Shown: positions 26,323 through 36,595, counted from the first letter of the stretch. The stretch is 64,000 nt of DNA from Opitutus sp. (GCA_024998815.1 JACEUQ010000001.1:620001-684000); one strand, 5' to 3'. Numbers and translations: made by a program. Notes: generated from the sequence alone by a model not told the origin.

Positions 26323-29076
26323 TTACCCGAGTACCTCGGCCAGCTTGGCAACGTCTTTGCCGCCACCCATGGCGAAGTCGGGTTTGCCGCCGCCTTTGCC
26401 TCCGAGTTGCGCAGTCAGCGCCGAGATGATCTTGCCGGCCTGGTGGCCGGCCTTGATCGCCGCCGGCGAGGCGAAGGCGACCAGCGAAACCTTGTCGGCA
26501 CCAAACGCAGCACCGAGCACCACCACGCCTTCACCCAGCTTGGCTAAAACCTGCGAGCCGAGCTCACGTAGCGTCTCCGGCGCATCGACCGCGACCACGG
26601 CGGAAACGTAGGGCAGGCCATCTTTCTGGCCGGCCTTGGCTGCGAGGTCGGTGGCGAGAGCGGCGGCGGCGCGCTGTTCGTGGGCTTTGAGCTTTTTCTC
26701 GGACTCGGCCTTTTGGCTGAGGATCGAGTCGAGCTTTTGCTCCACCTGGGCCAACGGCACGCCCACTTTGACGGCGAGGGCGTTGAGCTTTTCTTCGTGC
26801 GAACGCACGTAGTCGTAGGCGGCCTGTCCGGCAACGGCTTCGATGCGGCGGGTGCCGGCAGCGACACCACCTTCGGAGATGATTTTAAAGAAGCCGATCT
26901 CGCCGGTCGTATTCACATGGGTACCACCGCACAGCTCCAAGCTGTAGCCGCCGATATCGACCACGCGCACGCGTTTGCCGTACTTTTCGCCGAAGAAGGC
27001 GAGGGTGCCCTTGGGCTTGGCGTCGAAGTCGGTTTCGTAGCCCTTGACCTCGGCGTTATCCAAAATGCGCCAGTTAACGATGCTCTCGATTTCGTGGAGT
27101 TGGGCCGGGGTGATCGCTTCGAAATGAGCGAAGTCGAAACGCATGCGGTCCGTGGCGTTGAGCGAGCCGGCCTGGCGCACGTGGGTGCCGAGCACGCGGC
27201 GTAGCGCAAAGTTGAGCAGGTGGGTGGCGGTGTGGTGGCGCTGGATGGCGCGGCGGTGAATCATGTTCACGCCCGCTTCGACCGTCTGGTTGACCAGGGA
27301 GTAAATGAACTCGTTGGTGACCGTGCGGGCTCCTCGCGGCGCATCGGGCAACAGGTTGCCTTCTACGTTGGAAACCTTGTGCAGGTAACGCCCGGACTTG
27401 TCCTTAATCGTGTCACTGATCTGCACGGCTTCACCGTGAGCCAGCAGCACGCCGCAGTCGCCCAGTTGGCCGCCCATCTCGGCGTAAAACGGGGTCTGAT
27501 CGAAGACTAAGTAGGTGTCGGTTTCGGTGCGCACCACCTCGGTGACGACCACGCCAAAGGATTGGGATTTCCCAATAACGTAGCCGATAAACGGCGTGGG
27601 TTTGGCCTCGGCGGCTTCGGCACCCTCGGTGGCGGCGACGACGATTTCTTTCTTGGTGGAGGCGCGGCCGCGGTTGCGTTGTTCCTCCATCAGGCGCTCG
27701 AACTCGACGTTGTCCACGGTCAGGCCGCGCTCGGTGGCGAGCAGTTGGGTCATGTCGAGCGGGAAGCCGTAGGTGTCGTAGAGTTCGAAGGCGAGTACGC
27801 CGCTGATTTGCTGGGCGCCTTGGGCGGCTTTGGTGAAAAGGCCCAAGCCGCGGTCGAGCGTGCGGCCGAAGGATTCCTCCTCGCTCTTGATCACGCGGCG
27901 GACGATTTCCTGGCGCTCTTTTAGCTCGGGGAAAACGTTGCCCAAGCTCTCGACGACGGGCGTGACGAGTTGCTCAAAGAAGCCGGTTTTGAGGCCGAGT
28001 TTGGTGCCGTAAAGAATGCCACGGCGCAGGATGCGGCGGATAACGTAGTTGCGGCCGTCGTTGCCCGGCATGATGCCGTCGGCAATGGCGCAGCTGATGG
28101 TGCGGGCGTGGTCGGCCAACACGCGGAAGGCGATGTCGGTGTTTTCCTGCTCGGTGAGGCCTTCGCGTTTGGTGGGAACCGTGCCGGTGTAGGTCTTGCC
28201 GGACAGCGCGGTGACCGTGGCGAACAACGGGGCAAAAACGTCGGCGTTGTAGTTGGACGGCTCAGGGGAAAAATCGGTGAAATTCTTCGTCGTGGCCATG
28301 ATGCCGGCGACGCGCTCGAAACCCATGCCGGTGTCGACGTGTTTGGCGGCCAGCGGCGAGAACGTGCCGTCGGCATTGGCGTTAAACTGGATGAAAACGT
28401 GGTTCCAGATCTCGATGCAGCGCGGCGAGGAGCTGTTCACACCCTTGCGGCCCTCGGCCTCGTCGTCGTTTTCCAAAAGATTAAAATGGATCTCGGAGCA
28501 CGGGCCGCAGGGGCCGGTGTCGCCCATTTGCCAGAAATTGTCCTTACGATTGCCGTGGACGATGTGGAGCGCGGGATCGAGGCCCTCGGCCTTAAAAAGC
28601 TCGGTCCAAATCGCGGCGGCTTCGTGGTCGAATTCGGACGGATCGCCGGGTTTGGGGGCGTAAACGGTGGCGTAGAGGCGCTTGGCGGGAATGCCCCAGA
28701 CCTTGGTCAACAGGTGCCAGCCCCAAGTGAGCGAGTCTTTTTTGAAGTAATCGCCGAAGGACCAGTTGCCCAACATTTCGAAGAGCGTGTGGTGGTAGGT
28801 GTCGTAGCCGACGTCCTCTAGGTCGTTGTGTTTACCACCGGCGCGAATGCACTTTTGGGTGTCGGCGGCGCGGGTGTTCGATGCGGCGCGGACACCGGCC
28901 CACTTGGAGACGTCGGCTTGTTTATCACCGAGGAAGATCGGCACGAACTGGTTCATGCCGGCGTTGGTGAAGAGCAATCCGGGTGAGTCCGGCAGCAGCG
29001 ACGACGAGGGCACGATCGTGTGCTGCTGGGCGTGGAAGAAATCGAGGAAGGACTGGCGGATTTCGGCGGAGGTCAT
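26323..29076 (-). CDS. alaS: Alanyl-tRNA synthetase
   Basis: A 917-residue class II synthetase. The catalytic domain starts at SAEIRQSFLDFF with PSSSLLP and FTNAGMNQFVPIF. The editing domain carries HHTATHLLN and CGGTHVNTTGEIG. The C-terminal domain ends with a Gly-rich region (LGGKGGGKPDFAMGGGKD). It charges tRNA-Ala and hydrolyses mischarged Ser or Gly. Length is slightly above the usual 870-880, with part of the excess in an Ala/Glu-rich stretch near residues 455-475. It is followed downstream by repeat D and alkC on the same strand. Confidence 0.97.
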   Translation of the reverse strand: MTSAEIRQSFLDFFHAQQHTIVPSSSLLPDSPGLLFTNAGMNQFVPIFLGDKQADVSKWAGVRAASNTRAADTQKCIRAGGKHNDLEDVGYDTYHHTLFEMLGNWSFGDYFKKDSLTWGWHLLTKVWGIPAKRLYATVYAPKPGDPSEFDHEAAAIWTELFKAEGLDPALHIVHGNRKDNFWQMGDTGPCGPCSEIHFNLLENDDEAEGRKGVNSSSPRCIEIWNHVFIQFNANADGTFSPLAAKHVDTGMGFERVAGIMATTKNFTDFSPEPSNYNADVFAPLFATVTALSGKTYTGTVPTKREGLTEQENTDIAFRVLADHARTISCAIADGIMPGNDGRNYVIRRILRRGILYGTKLGLKTGFFEQLVTPVVESLGNVFPELKERQEIVRRVIKSEEESFGRTLDRGLGLFTKAAQGAQQISGVLAFELYDTYGFPLDMTQLLATERGLTVDNVEFERLMEEQRNRGRASTKKEIVVAATEGAEAAEAKPTPFIGYVIGKSQSFGVVVTEVVRTETDTYLVFDQTPFYAEMGGQLGDCGVLLAHGEAVQISDTIKDKSGRYLHKVSNVEGNLLPDAPRGARTVTNEFIYSLVNQTVEAGVNMIHRRAIQRHHTATHLLNFALRRVLGTHVRQAGSLNATDRMRFDFAHFEAITPAQLHEIESIVNWRILDNAEVKGYETDFDAKPKGTLAFFGEKYGKRVRVVDIGGYSLELCGGTHVNTTGEIGFFKIISEGGVAAGTRRIEAVAGQAAYDYVRSHEEKLNALAVKVGVPLAQVEQKLDSILSQKAESEKKLKAHEQRAAAALATDLAAKAGQKDGLPYVSAVVAVDAPETLRELGSQVLAKLGEGVVVLGAAFGADKVSLVAFASPAAIKAGHQAGKIISALTAQLGGKGGGKPDFAMGGGKDVAKLAEVLG

Positions 29077-29130
29077 GGAGCAAAAATAAAGGGGATGACA
29101 ACAAGGCGAGGGAGCAGCGTTAGCAAGGCG

Positions 29131-31089
29131 TGAATCGGCCCCTCGGCAGGTCGGCAGCGCCGATTCATAGCGGGAAGTTTACCGAGGTAAGTGCGCGGAG
29201 CGCGCGACGGTCATGATTTTCGGACATGTGGGCGATAAAGTCGGAGGTATAAAGGTGGCGTTTTTTAGTTCGTTGACCGCGCCAGTGCATGAACAGGCTG
29301 TTGGCCCAGCGGTTGAACATGCCGTGGATGCGCACCGCGTTCGGGCGGCGTAATCGGCAGCGATCATCCTGGCGCGAGGCGTCGAGGCGGGCATGCAAAC
29401 CGGTCTTGATTCCCCAGTGCGCAATGTTGACCTCCAGCCATTGGGCGGGAGTCAACTCGGCGGCGGGGCGACTGGTGATCAGCGCCACGGTCTCGGTGGG
29501 CTTGCCGTGGCGTTTTCGGCAGATTCTCGCGGCTTGCGCCACCAGGGGGAAGCAGGCGCTTTCCGCGCTCAACTCGCGCGCCACCAGGGTGCGCGTCACG
29601 GGGTGCTTCTTTTCCTGGGTGGTACGTTGCTCGGCAGCGGGATCTTTTAACGGGTCAAAAAAGGGGCGCCCGGATCGGGCACTTGCGCTGCTACGATTTT
29701 CTGCAAGCCGGGCTGATTGCCTTTGACGGTGAACAGGTAGTCGCCGCCATGCTCCAGTACGATCGCCCGCGCGGTGTCCGCCTGGGTATGCAGGGCATCA
29801 AGGCTCACGAGTTTATCGACCAAATCGAGTCTCTCACACAGGGCGCGGGCGGCGGGAATCTCGTTACTTTTTTCGGCGACGACCTCGCTGCCGAGATAAA
29901 ACAAGCTCGGCGAGGTAACCGCGGTCACGACGTTTTGTCCGCCGCTGTGCTTGGGGACTTTGCCGTCGATGACCACGATCTCGGTGGCGGGAGGCTCGCC
30001 TCGCACCTGGCGTTGGTGGGCGAGTAAAACCTCCTCGATGCGCGCGGCCTGCACACGGGCGAACAGACGGCTGAAGGTGGGCTGGCTGGGAGCGCCGTAT
30101 TTGCCGCGGCGGCGGATCACCCCGAGGGCTTGGCGTTGGACCGGGGAGAGCCGGCGGGCGAAAGCGGCCAGGTCACGTTGGCCGCGGGGTGCTCCGGCCA
30201 GATAGGCCGCCGCCGTGATCGCCAGCAGCGCGTGCAAGGGATAGGCCCCGATGTAGGCGCGGTATTCAGGCACTTGCCGGAAGGCCTCCGCCAGGCTGAT
30301 TAAATCGGGGGCCTTCAGGGTACTTCGCACCGGAACTTTCGCCTCCACCGCAGCCAGCGAGGGTTTGATCTGCCCTGCCTGAAGAGCTCTCCGGGCCCGG
30401 GGCTCCAGCTCGCGCACAAACAAGCGCTTGGGCTTGGCGTGGTGCTCGTAGTAATCGCGCGACTTACGCGTGTTGCCCTTGGTCAGGCCCAACTCGGTCC
30501 ACCCGGATGCCTTGTATACACTTCCCGTAAAACGCTCGGGGTCGACGAAGGTTTCCACGACGAGCACGGGGTGCTCGTAACGCGACTGCCAGTCGGCACT
30601 GAGCCGGCCGAGCACCCGGCTCAAAACCGCCGAGCCCAAGTTGGGCACCGCCGGCTTGGGCAGCAGCAGGAACCGCACGTTGTTGACCACCAGCGCCAAT
30701 CGGCGTCGGCGCTGTTCTCCACTCCAGCCAATCCACGCCTCCCGGCCGCGCAGGTGCAGCGCCGCCGCCGCAAACACCAGCACCGCCACCCAGGTGCCCT
30801 GCGCATCGCTCACCGCGTACAGCAGCCGCTCGCCCACCGGTTTCACCGCGCCCAGATAGTGATGCTCCTCAAGCAGCCCCTGCGCTCGGGCGTTTAACTC
30901 GGGGCTGTCTAGCACCTGCACCTGCAAGTGGCGCAGCGAAATCACCTCCCCTTGGGGGTTCGACGGGTTCGTTTCGGCCGGCATCATTCACCCAGCCAAA
31001 ATGATTTCCTGGGGCTTGTCCCGCTTATTCCGCTCCTTTGTTAGTATTCAGGTGTTTAGCTGTTCAATGAATCGGCGGTGGCAGGTCGG
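29131..31089 (-). mobile_element. DUF4338-ISAs1 family transposable element, ends approximate
   Basis: The element holds one frameshifted transposase gene. Candidate ends: 29131-29154 and 31068-31089 share TGAATCGGC followed by GGCAGGTCGG in direct orientation. An inverted CGCCGATTCAT also lies at the left end (29158-29168), matching the right-end ATGAATCGGCG (31067-31077). No clear target-site duplication could be identified, so the ends are provisional. The element separates alaS from the CheB/CheR gene. Confidence 0.7.
29165..30987 (-). pseudogene. Transposase with DruA-like (DUF4338) N-terminus, frameshifted
   Basis: Two frames together make a protein of about 605 residues. The first frame (30987-29647, 446 aa) has a DUF4338 (DruA-like) domain at residues 30-215 with EEHHYLGAV, WIGWSGEQRR, VVNNVRFLLLP and VLVVETFVDPERF. 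An ISAs1-type DDE transposase follows from about 225 with VIDGKVPKHSG and VSLDALHTQ. The second frame (to 29165) supplies the C-terminus HWGIKTGLHARLD. They join by a -1 shift at a T6 run (A6 on the plus strand, 29657-29662), read T TTT TTG, which is a legal slippery heptamer. The Glu expected in the HWxIEN motif reads Lys here. Either the shift is programmed, or this is a decayed copy; the lost Glu favours decay. Confidence 0.75.
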
Positions 31090-31141
31090 TTTAATTTGGT
31101 GATATACTCGCGCCAAAAACGTCCATTAGCTGCGCCCACCA

Positions 31142-33820
31142 ATGGCCAAGCGTAAGCCCTCCCGTCCCGCACCCAAAAACGTCACTCCGGTTTCAGCTAA
31201 ACCCACCGTTAAACGTACGCCGGCGGCATCCCGCACTCCTGGCACTGCTGTAGCCCCAGCCAACACGCCCCCGAAGCGTGCCCTGACCCTCATCGGTGTC
31301 GGAGCCTCGGCAGGCGGACTTGAAGCGATCGATGCCTTTTTACGGTCAGTTCCCCTTGGCGCTAACTGTGCAATTGTGGTGGTGCAGCACCTTGATCCGA
31401 CGCACAAAGATTTCCTCCCTGAATTACTCCAGAAAGTGACGCCACTGAAGGTTCAACGTATTCAAGACGGCACCCGCGTCCGGCCTGATAACGTCTATGT
31501 GATCCCGCCAAACCGCGATGTCTCGATTAAGGCAGGGGTGTTGAAATTGCATGTTACGGACGGGGCGCAGGCCGTGCGCTTGCCGATCGACTTCTTTTTC
31601 AGCTCGTTGGCAGAAGCTCAGCAGGAACAGAGTATTGGGGTTGTCCTCTCGGGCATGGGCAGTGATGGAACGGCGGGGGCCAAAGCGATTAAAGAGCACG
31701 GTGGCGTGGTTCTTGTGCAGGACCCCACGCAGGCTAAATTCGCCAGCATGCCGAGCAGTGTTATCAACGCGGGGTTAGCTGATGTTGTGGCGCCCGTGGA
31801 GGGGCTGTTCGCGAGCCTAGAGCAATACTTGCAGCATGTTCCCCTGCTGCTTCGGCCCGTGACGGCCTATGAACCTACTGAGGAAAACTCGATGGAGAAG
31901 GTGGTGCAAATTTTGCGCAGCCACACCGGCCACGATTTCTCGCTGTATAAACGCAGCACGTTGTATCGGCGTATCGAGCGGCGCATGGCGTTGCACCAGC
32001 TTGAAAAGATCGAACGCTACGTGCGGTTCCTGAGCGAAAACCCGCAGGAAGTGGATCTCCTGTTTCGTGAGTTACTCATCGGTGTAACGCAGTTTTTTCG
32101 CGACCCCCTGCTGTGGGAAACGCTCAAGAGCCAGACCTTGCCCGGCCTGCTTGCCCGCGACGCTGGTTCGCCGACGTTGAGGGCGTGGATACCGGGTTGC
32201 TCGACGGGTGAAGAGGCTTACTCGCTCGCCATGGTGTTTAGGGAAACCCTCGACAGCTTGCCTGGAAAAAGCGCGTTGACCCTTAAAATCTTCGCCACCG
32301 ACATCGATCCCGATGCGGTCAGTAAAGCCCGACAAGGATTGTTCCCCGCCTCGATTACCGAGTCCGTGTCGGCGGAGCGCCTGAGCCGCTTTTTCACGAA
32401 AGAGCCCCGGGGCTATCGAATCGCCAAAGAAATCCGTGAGATGATCATCTTTGCGCCGCACAATCTGATCATGTCGCCGCCGTTCACCAAGTTGGACCTG
32501 TTGAGCTGCCGCAACCTGCTGATTTATTTTACGGCTGAGCTGCAAAAGAAACTCATCCCGTTGTTTCATTACTGTCTGAACCCCGGCGGAGTGCTTGTGC
32601 TGGGGAGCGCGGAGACAATCGGCAGCTTTACGGATTTGTTTAACCCCTTAGATGGCCCGGCGCGGGTTTTTCAACGACAAGAGAATTGGCTAACAGGACA
32701 CAGGTTGGAGTTCCCCTCCTCGTATGTAGCGGCCTCTTTAATACCTCCCCACCTGGAGAGTTCAGCGGACGTAGGGCATGACAACCTGCAACACCAGGCG
32801 GAACAATGGTTGCTCAAAAATCAGGCTCCCGCCGCAGTGCTCGTGACGACAAAGGGCGACATCCTTTATATCAGTGGGCGCACCAGCCGTTATTTGGAGC
32901 CGGTTGCGGGTAAGGCCAATTGGAACCTCTTCGCCATGGTGCGCGAGGGCTTGAGTTACCCGCTCCATCAGGCCTTCGAGAAAATCGCCGGCCAGACCCA
33001 CTCGATCACCACGCGTTCCTGTAAAGTGGATACCGGGGACTCGACCTGTTTTGTTAAAGCGACGCTGCAGCAGATCACCACCAAGGGTGCCTTGAGCGGG
33101 CTGGTGATGATCGTGTTCAGCGATGGGGTAGATCCGGCGCAACCGCAGGTGCAGCGTCGGGTAAAGAACGCCAAAGGCAGTGATCGCTTGCGTGAGCTCA
33201 CTCAAGAGCTCGCGCACATGCAGCAGCAGTTGCAAACCACGCGCGAGGACATGCAGACATCGCAGGAGGAACTCAAATCCGCCAACGAGGAGCTGCAGTC
33301 GGCAAACGAGGAATTACAGTCCACCAATGAGGAGCTCACCACCGCGCAAGAGGAGATGCAGTCGCTCAACGAAGAATTACAAACGGTGAACGGCGAATTG
33401 GAGGCGAAGTTAACCGCGCTGGCCTCTGCCAGCGAGGACATGGCCAACCTGCTCAACAGTACGCAAATCGCCACGCTTTTTCTCGATGGTAAGCTGCGGG
33501 TGCGCAGCTACACGCCGCACGCCACGGCGCTTATCCACCTCATCCCGAGCGATGTCGGCCGACCGGTCACCGACTTGGCCAGCCACCTGATTTACCCCGA
33601 GATGATGGCTGACGCACGCGAGGTCTTACGGACCTTGGTGCCGATTGAAAAGGCGCTGATCACCCAGGACGGCCGCTGGTTTGCGCTGCACGTGATGCCT
33701 TACCGCACCATGGATAATCGAATCGACGGCATCGTGATCACCTTCACCGACATGACCGGCGTGCGAAAACTCGAAAAGCAGTTGCGTGAGACGATGGGCA
33801 AAAAGAAATCGAAAGCGTAG
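31142..33820 (+). CDS. CheB-CheR fusion with coiled coil and PAS domain
   Basis: An 892-residue signalling protein. A basic Pro-rich leader (1-45) precedes a CheB methylesterase domain with S56 in GASAGG, H83 in QHLDP and D175 in GSDGT. A CheR methyltransferase domain lies at about 255-500, with VTQFFRD, the SAM-binding IPGCSTGEEAYS and FATDIDPDAV. A weaker PAS-like region, a Glu-rich coiled coil (about 675-760, repeated EELxSxNEEL units) and a terminal PAS domain (about 765-880, ending TFTDMTG) follow. No receiver or histidine kinase domain is present. Related proteins act in chemosensory-like or two-component circuits. It is not next to other che genes here; the flagellin array is about 3 kb away. 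Confidence 0.92.
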   Translation: MAKRKPSRPAPKNVTPVSAKPTVKRTPAASRTPGTAVAPANTPPKRALTLIGVGASAGGLEAIDAFLRSVPLGANCAIVVVQHLDPTHKDFLPELLQKVTPLKVQRIQDGTRVRPDNVYVIPPNRDVSIKAGVLKLHVTDGAQAVRLPIDFFFSSLAEAQQEQSIGVVLSGMGSDGTAGAKAIKEHGGVVLVQDPTQAKFASMPSSVINAGLADVVAPVEGLFASLEQYLQHVPLLLRPVTAYEPTEENSMEKVVQILRSHTGHDFSLYKRSTLYRRIERRMALHQLEKIERYVRFLSENPQEVDLLFRELLIGVTQFFRDPLLWETLKSQTLPGLLARDAGSPTLRAWIPGCSTGEEAYSLAMVFRETLDSLPGKSALTLKIFATDIDPDAVSKARQGLFPASITESVSAERLSRFFTKEPRGYRIAKEIREMIIFAPHNLIMSPPFTKLDLLSCRNLLIYFTAELQKKLIPLFHYCLNPGGVLVLGSAETIGSFTDLFNPLDGPARVFQRQENWLTGHRLEFPSSYVAASLIPPHLESSADVGHDNLQHQAEQWLLKNQAPAAVLVTTKGDILYISGRTSRYLEPVAGKANWNLFAMVREGLSYPLHQAFEKIAGQTHSITTRSCKVDTGDSTCFVKATLQQITTKGALSGLVMIVFSDGVDPAQPQVQRRVKNAKGSDRLRELTQELAHMQQQLQTTREDMQTSQEELKSANEELQSANEELQSTNEELTTAQEEMQSLNEELQTVNGELEAKLTALASASEDMANLLNSTQIATLFLDGKLRVRSYTPHATALIHLIPSDVGRPVTDLASHLIYPEMMADAREVLRTLVPIEKALITQDGRWFALHVMPYRTMDNRIDGIVITFTDMTGVRKLEKQLRETMGKKKSKA

Positions 33821-33845
33821 CGGATGGGGTGGGGCGGTTTATTCC

Positions 33846-33932
33846 GAAAAAGTAGCGCAGACTTCCAGTCTGCTTTATGCTGATCTCAATCGATCTCCGC
33901 TGAAGCAGACTGGAAGTCTGCGCTACTTTTTC
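33846..33932. repeat. Two-arm palindromic repeat A2
   Basis: A well-conserved copy of family A between the CheB/CheR stop and the convergent GspF-like gene. Both arms are intact: GCAGACTTCCAGTCTGC on the left and GCAGACTGGAAGTCTGC on the right. The right arm ends CGCTACTTTTT. In a convergent gap it could terminate both genes. Confidence 0.85.
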
Positions 33933-33949
33933 GAGCGGTGCCGGAGCCC

Positions 33950-35035
33950 TTACATTCCATTCATCAACTGGTTCAGGTTTCCGATATAGCCGGCGTAGGC
34001 TGAAATCACGATGCAGAGGACGAGACCGGCGACGGCAAAAAAGAGCACGCTGGGGTAGATCGATGCGGCGAGTTTGAGCTGTTTTTGGGCGAGTTCTTGG
34101 TGGGTGGCGGCCAGGTGCAGGAGGTTTTGGTCGAGATTGCCGGTGATTTCGCCGGTGCGGTACAGGGAAACGAAGGCCGCAGGGAACACGGGTTGGGCGT
34201 TGAGTAAGGTGCTCGGGGCTTCGCCGCGGTCGATCGCCGCGCAAATCGTCGTGGCGGCCGCCGCAATGCGCGGGCTGTTGGCAATCGTCCCCGCTTTGTT
34301 CCACGCGTTTCCAATGGGTGCGCCGGCTTCGAGTAGGTGGCCGAGGGCGAAGGCGAAGTCGGCGAGCGCCTGCTGGCGGCGGTACGCACCGATTGCCGGC
34401 AGCACGTTGAGCAAGCCGAGCGCAAACGGGTTGCGGCGGCGCACCAGTACGCTCAGCAGCACCACTGCACTCCAAAAGGGCAGGATAATCATCAGCACTC
34501 CGGCAATAAATCCGGGCGTGCTCCAGTGCAGGCCGGTTTCCCAATTCAGGAGGCGGAAATAAGCGAAAACGAGCGCGCCAAAATGCAGCACGCCGACCGG
34601 ATAAAGGCAGGCTTGCACCATGCGGCCTTGCTGGAGCCCGAGTTCCTCGTGTCGCACGGAGAGGTTTTGCAGGATGCGCGGAAGTCGGCCGGTGTCGGCT
34701 GCTGCGATGAGAAAGGGGCGATCGTCGGCGGGCAACCAGTCGCCGGCCGCGGTGAGGATGGCGGCGATGGGCTCACCGGCTTCGATGCGCTGCACCAGTT
34801 GGGCGCAGTCGTCGGCCGGTGCGGCGGAGCGATCAGCGAGGGCCTGCGCCAGAGTGAGGCCGGCACCGAGCTGCTGGCTGATTTGGAGGTAAAACGAGGC
34901 GAGTTTGGCGTGTGATAGGGGCAAGGCGTTAAACCAATGCAGGTGGCCGCTGGATGCGAGCGCGCAAAATGAGGGGGCGTTTCCAGTTCTAAAAAGCCTG
35001 CCGACAAGATTGCCGTGGGGGGGAAATCGACCCAC
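33950..35035 (-). CDS. Type II secretion/type IV pilus assembly inner-membrane protein (GspF/PilC family)
   Basis: A 361-residue protein with two T2SSF-type helical domains (about 45-165 and 230-350), each with the family pattern of a short [12 protein letters not shown] or [13 protein letters not shown] motif and a later TGRLPRIL or [10 protein letters not shown]. Three membrane segments lie near residues 150-170, 180-205 and 335-355. Such proteins are the membrane platform of type II secretion or type IV pilus machines. No ATPase or pilin gene is nearby. The first 40 residues are atypical, so the true start may be a non-ATG codon downstream. The annotated start lies 12 bp from the divergent purT start. 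Confidence 0.85.
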   Translation of the reverse strand: MGRFPPHGNLVGRLFRTGNAPSFCALASSGHLHWFNALPLSHAKLASFYLQISQQLGAGLTLAQALADRSAAPADDCAQLVQRIEAGEPIAAILTAAGDWLPADDRPFLIAAADTGRLPRILQNLSVRHEELGLQQGRMVQACLYPVGVLHFGALVFAYFRLLNWETGLHWSTPGFIAGVLMIILPFWSAVVLLSVLVRRRNPFALGLLNVLPAIGAYRRQQALADFAFALGHLLEAGAPIGNAWNKAGTIANSPRIAAAATTICAAIDRGEAPSTLLNAQPVFPAAFVSLYRTGEITGNLDQNLLHLAATHQELAQKQLKLAASIYPSVLFFAVAGLVLCIVISAYAGYIGNLNQLMNGM

Positions 35036-35047
35036 AAGGGAGGAATT

Positions 35048-36238
35048 ATGTTCACCCTTGGCACCTTCGCCCCGCCCGCCTCAGCCCGCGCCACGCGCGT
35101 CTTGCTCCTCGGCTCAGGCGAGTTGGGCAAGGAGGTTGCCATCGAGCTCCAGCGCTTGGGCTGCGAGGTCATCGCCTGCGATCGCTACGCTGGTGCCCCG
35201 GCCATGCAGGTTGCTCATCGTAGTCATGTGTTTTCGATGCTCGACGGGGCCGAGTTGCGCCGCGTCATCACGCTGGAAAAACCCGATCTGGTGGTGCCCG
35301 AAATCGAGGCAATCGCCACCGAGGTGTTGGTCGAGCTGGAGGCGGCCGGCCAACGCGTGGTGCCGACCGCCCGCGCCGCGCGTCTGACCATGAATCGCGA
35401 GGGCATTCGCCGCCTGGTCGCCGAGGACTTAAAAATGCCCACTTCGCCGTACCGTTTCGTGGGCACCGCCGAGGAGGCTAGCGCTGCGGGCGCACAGTTG
35501 GGTTACCCGTGCGTGCTCAAGCCGCTTATGTCGTCGAGCGGGCATGGCCAGAGTGTGGTTAAAACAGCCGCCGACATGGCCGCTGCGTGGACCTACGCCC
35601 AGGAGGGCGCGCGGGCCGGGGCGGGGCGGTGCATCGTCGAGGGGTTTATCCGTTTCGATTACGAGATCACCGTGCTGACCGTGGCGGCGAGTAACGGTAT
35701 CCAATGCTGCCCTGCCGTCGGCCATGTGCAAATCGACGGTGATTACCGCGAGAGTTGGCAGCCGTGCGCGATGTCGCAAAAGGCTTGGGAACAGGCGCAG
35801 ATCATCGCCAAGTCGGTGGTGGCGAATCTCGGTGGCTGGGGGCTGTTTGGCGTCGAGTGTTTTGTCTGTGGCGACGAGGTGATTTTCAGCGAAGTGAGCC
35901 CGCGTCCGCATGACACCGGCTTGGTGACGATTGGCAGCCAGCAGCTGAGTGAATTTGCGCTGCACGCACGGGCGATTTTGGGGCTGCCGGTGCCGCCGGT
36001 GGTGCTGCTGCGGCCGGCGCACAGCGTAGCATTACTGGGCCATGGTGAGGGAGTTCCGGTTATCTCCGGAGTTGCCGAGGCGCTGGCCGTGCCCGAAAGC
36101 CAGATCCGCTTGTTCGGCAAACCCGAGTGCCGCGGCCATCGCCGCCTGGGCGTCGCCGTGGCCACGGGAAATACCTCTGAAGAGGCCCGCGAGCGCGCCC
36201 GCGCCATGGCAGCGGCCATCACCATCACGGTGGGCTGA
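35048..36238 (+). CDS. purT: Formate-dependent phosphoribosylglycinamide formyltransferase
   Basis: A 396-residue ATP-grasp enzyme. The N-terminal fold has [19 protein letters not shown] and [13 protein letters not shown]. The ATP-grasp domain has [13 protein letters not shown] and, near the metal site, [23 protein letters not shown]. It makes formyl-GAR from GAR, formate and ATP in purine synthesis, bypassing PurN. A good ribosome-binding site GGGAGGAATT directly precedes the ATG at 35048, which decides the start over an upstream in-frame ATG at 35015. A perfect inverted repeat lies just downstream (36298-36323). Confidence 0.95.
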   Translation: MFTLGTFAPPASARATRVLLLGSGELGKEVAIELQRLGCEVIACDRYAGAPAMQVAHRSHVFSMLDGAELRRVITLEKPDLVVPEIEAIATEVLVELEAAGQRVVPTARAARLTMNREGIRRLVAEDLKMPTSPYRFVGTAEEASAAGAQLGYPCVLKPLMSSSGHGQSVVKTAADMAAAWTYAQEGARAGAGRCIVEGFIRFDYEITVLTVAASNGIQCCPAVGHVQIDGDYRESWQPCAMSQKAWEQAQIIAKSVVANLGGWGLFGVECFVCGDEVIFSEVSPRPHDTGLVTIGSQQLSEFALHARAILGLPVPPVVLLRPAHSVALLGHGEGVPVISGVAEALAVPESQIRLFGKPECRGHRRLGVAVATGNTSEEARERARAMAAAITITVG

Positions 36239-36297
36239 GGCGGGCGTTGGATAAATCCGGAGCGAAATCCCCCGCGTAGTTCCGCGCCAAATCCGCG

Positions 36298-36323
36298 ACT
36301 GGAATCCTCGTTGGGATTCCAGT
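36298..36323 (+). terminator. Inverted repeat after purT
   Basis: ACTGGAATCC pairs with GGATTCCAGT (10 bp perfect) around a short loop, 60 bp after the purT stop. No T-run follows, so it is a possible terminator or RNA-end stabiliser. Confidence 0.5.
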
Positions 36324-36568
36324 TGTCCGTCGCTTGGAGTTGCTTCTCCTTAGGGCCGAGCGGGTAAGGGGTTTTTGGCGCGCCCTTTTGGGCGTCTAGC
36401 CGTTGGTTTTTTCCCGCGCATTCAGCGGGACTTTAGCTTTTGGGTGGTTTTTTCTTTGGTTTTTTTTGGTCCTGTTTAACCCTATTTTGTCGAACGGGTT
36501 AGGGTGATTTCTTGGGGGGTTTGGCCGGCTTTTTCCTGATTATTTTTAAAAATAATTCAACTGCGCGC

Positions 36569-36595
36569 TAAAGTTTCCGCCGAAAGCGTCGTTAT
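36569..36595 (+). promoter_or_regulatory. Sigma-28 (FliA)-type promoter upstream of the first flagellin
   Basis: TAAAGTTT at 36569-36576 is identical to the FliA -35 consensus. After exactly 11 nt, GTCGTTAT (36588-36595) matches the -10 GCCGATAA at five of eight places. It lies about 100 bp before the first flagellin ATG. I found no equally good match before flagellins 2-8. Confidence 0.65.

Noticed and set aside
29647-30987. A Druantia defence system
   Set aside because: Only the DUF4338 domain is present, fused to a transposase; no DruE helicase or other Druantia gene is nearby.
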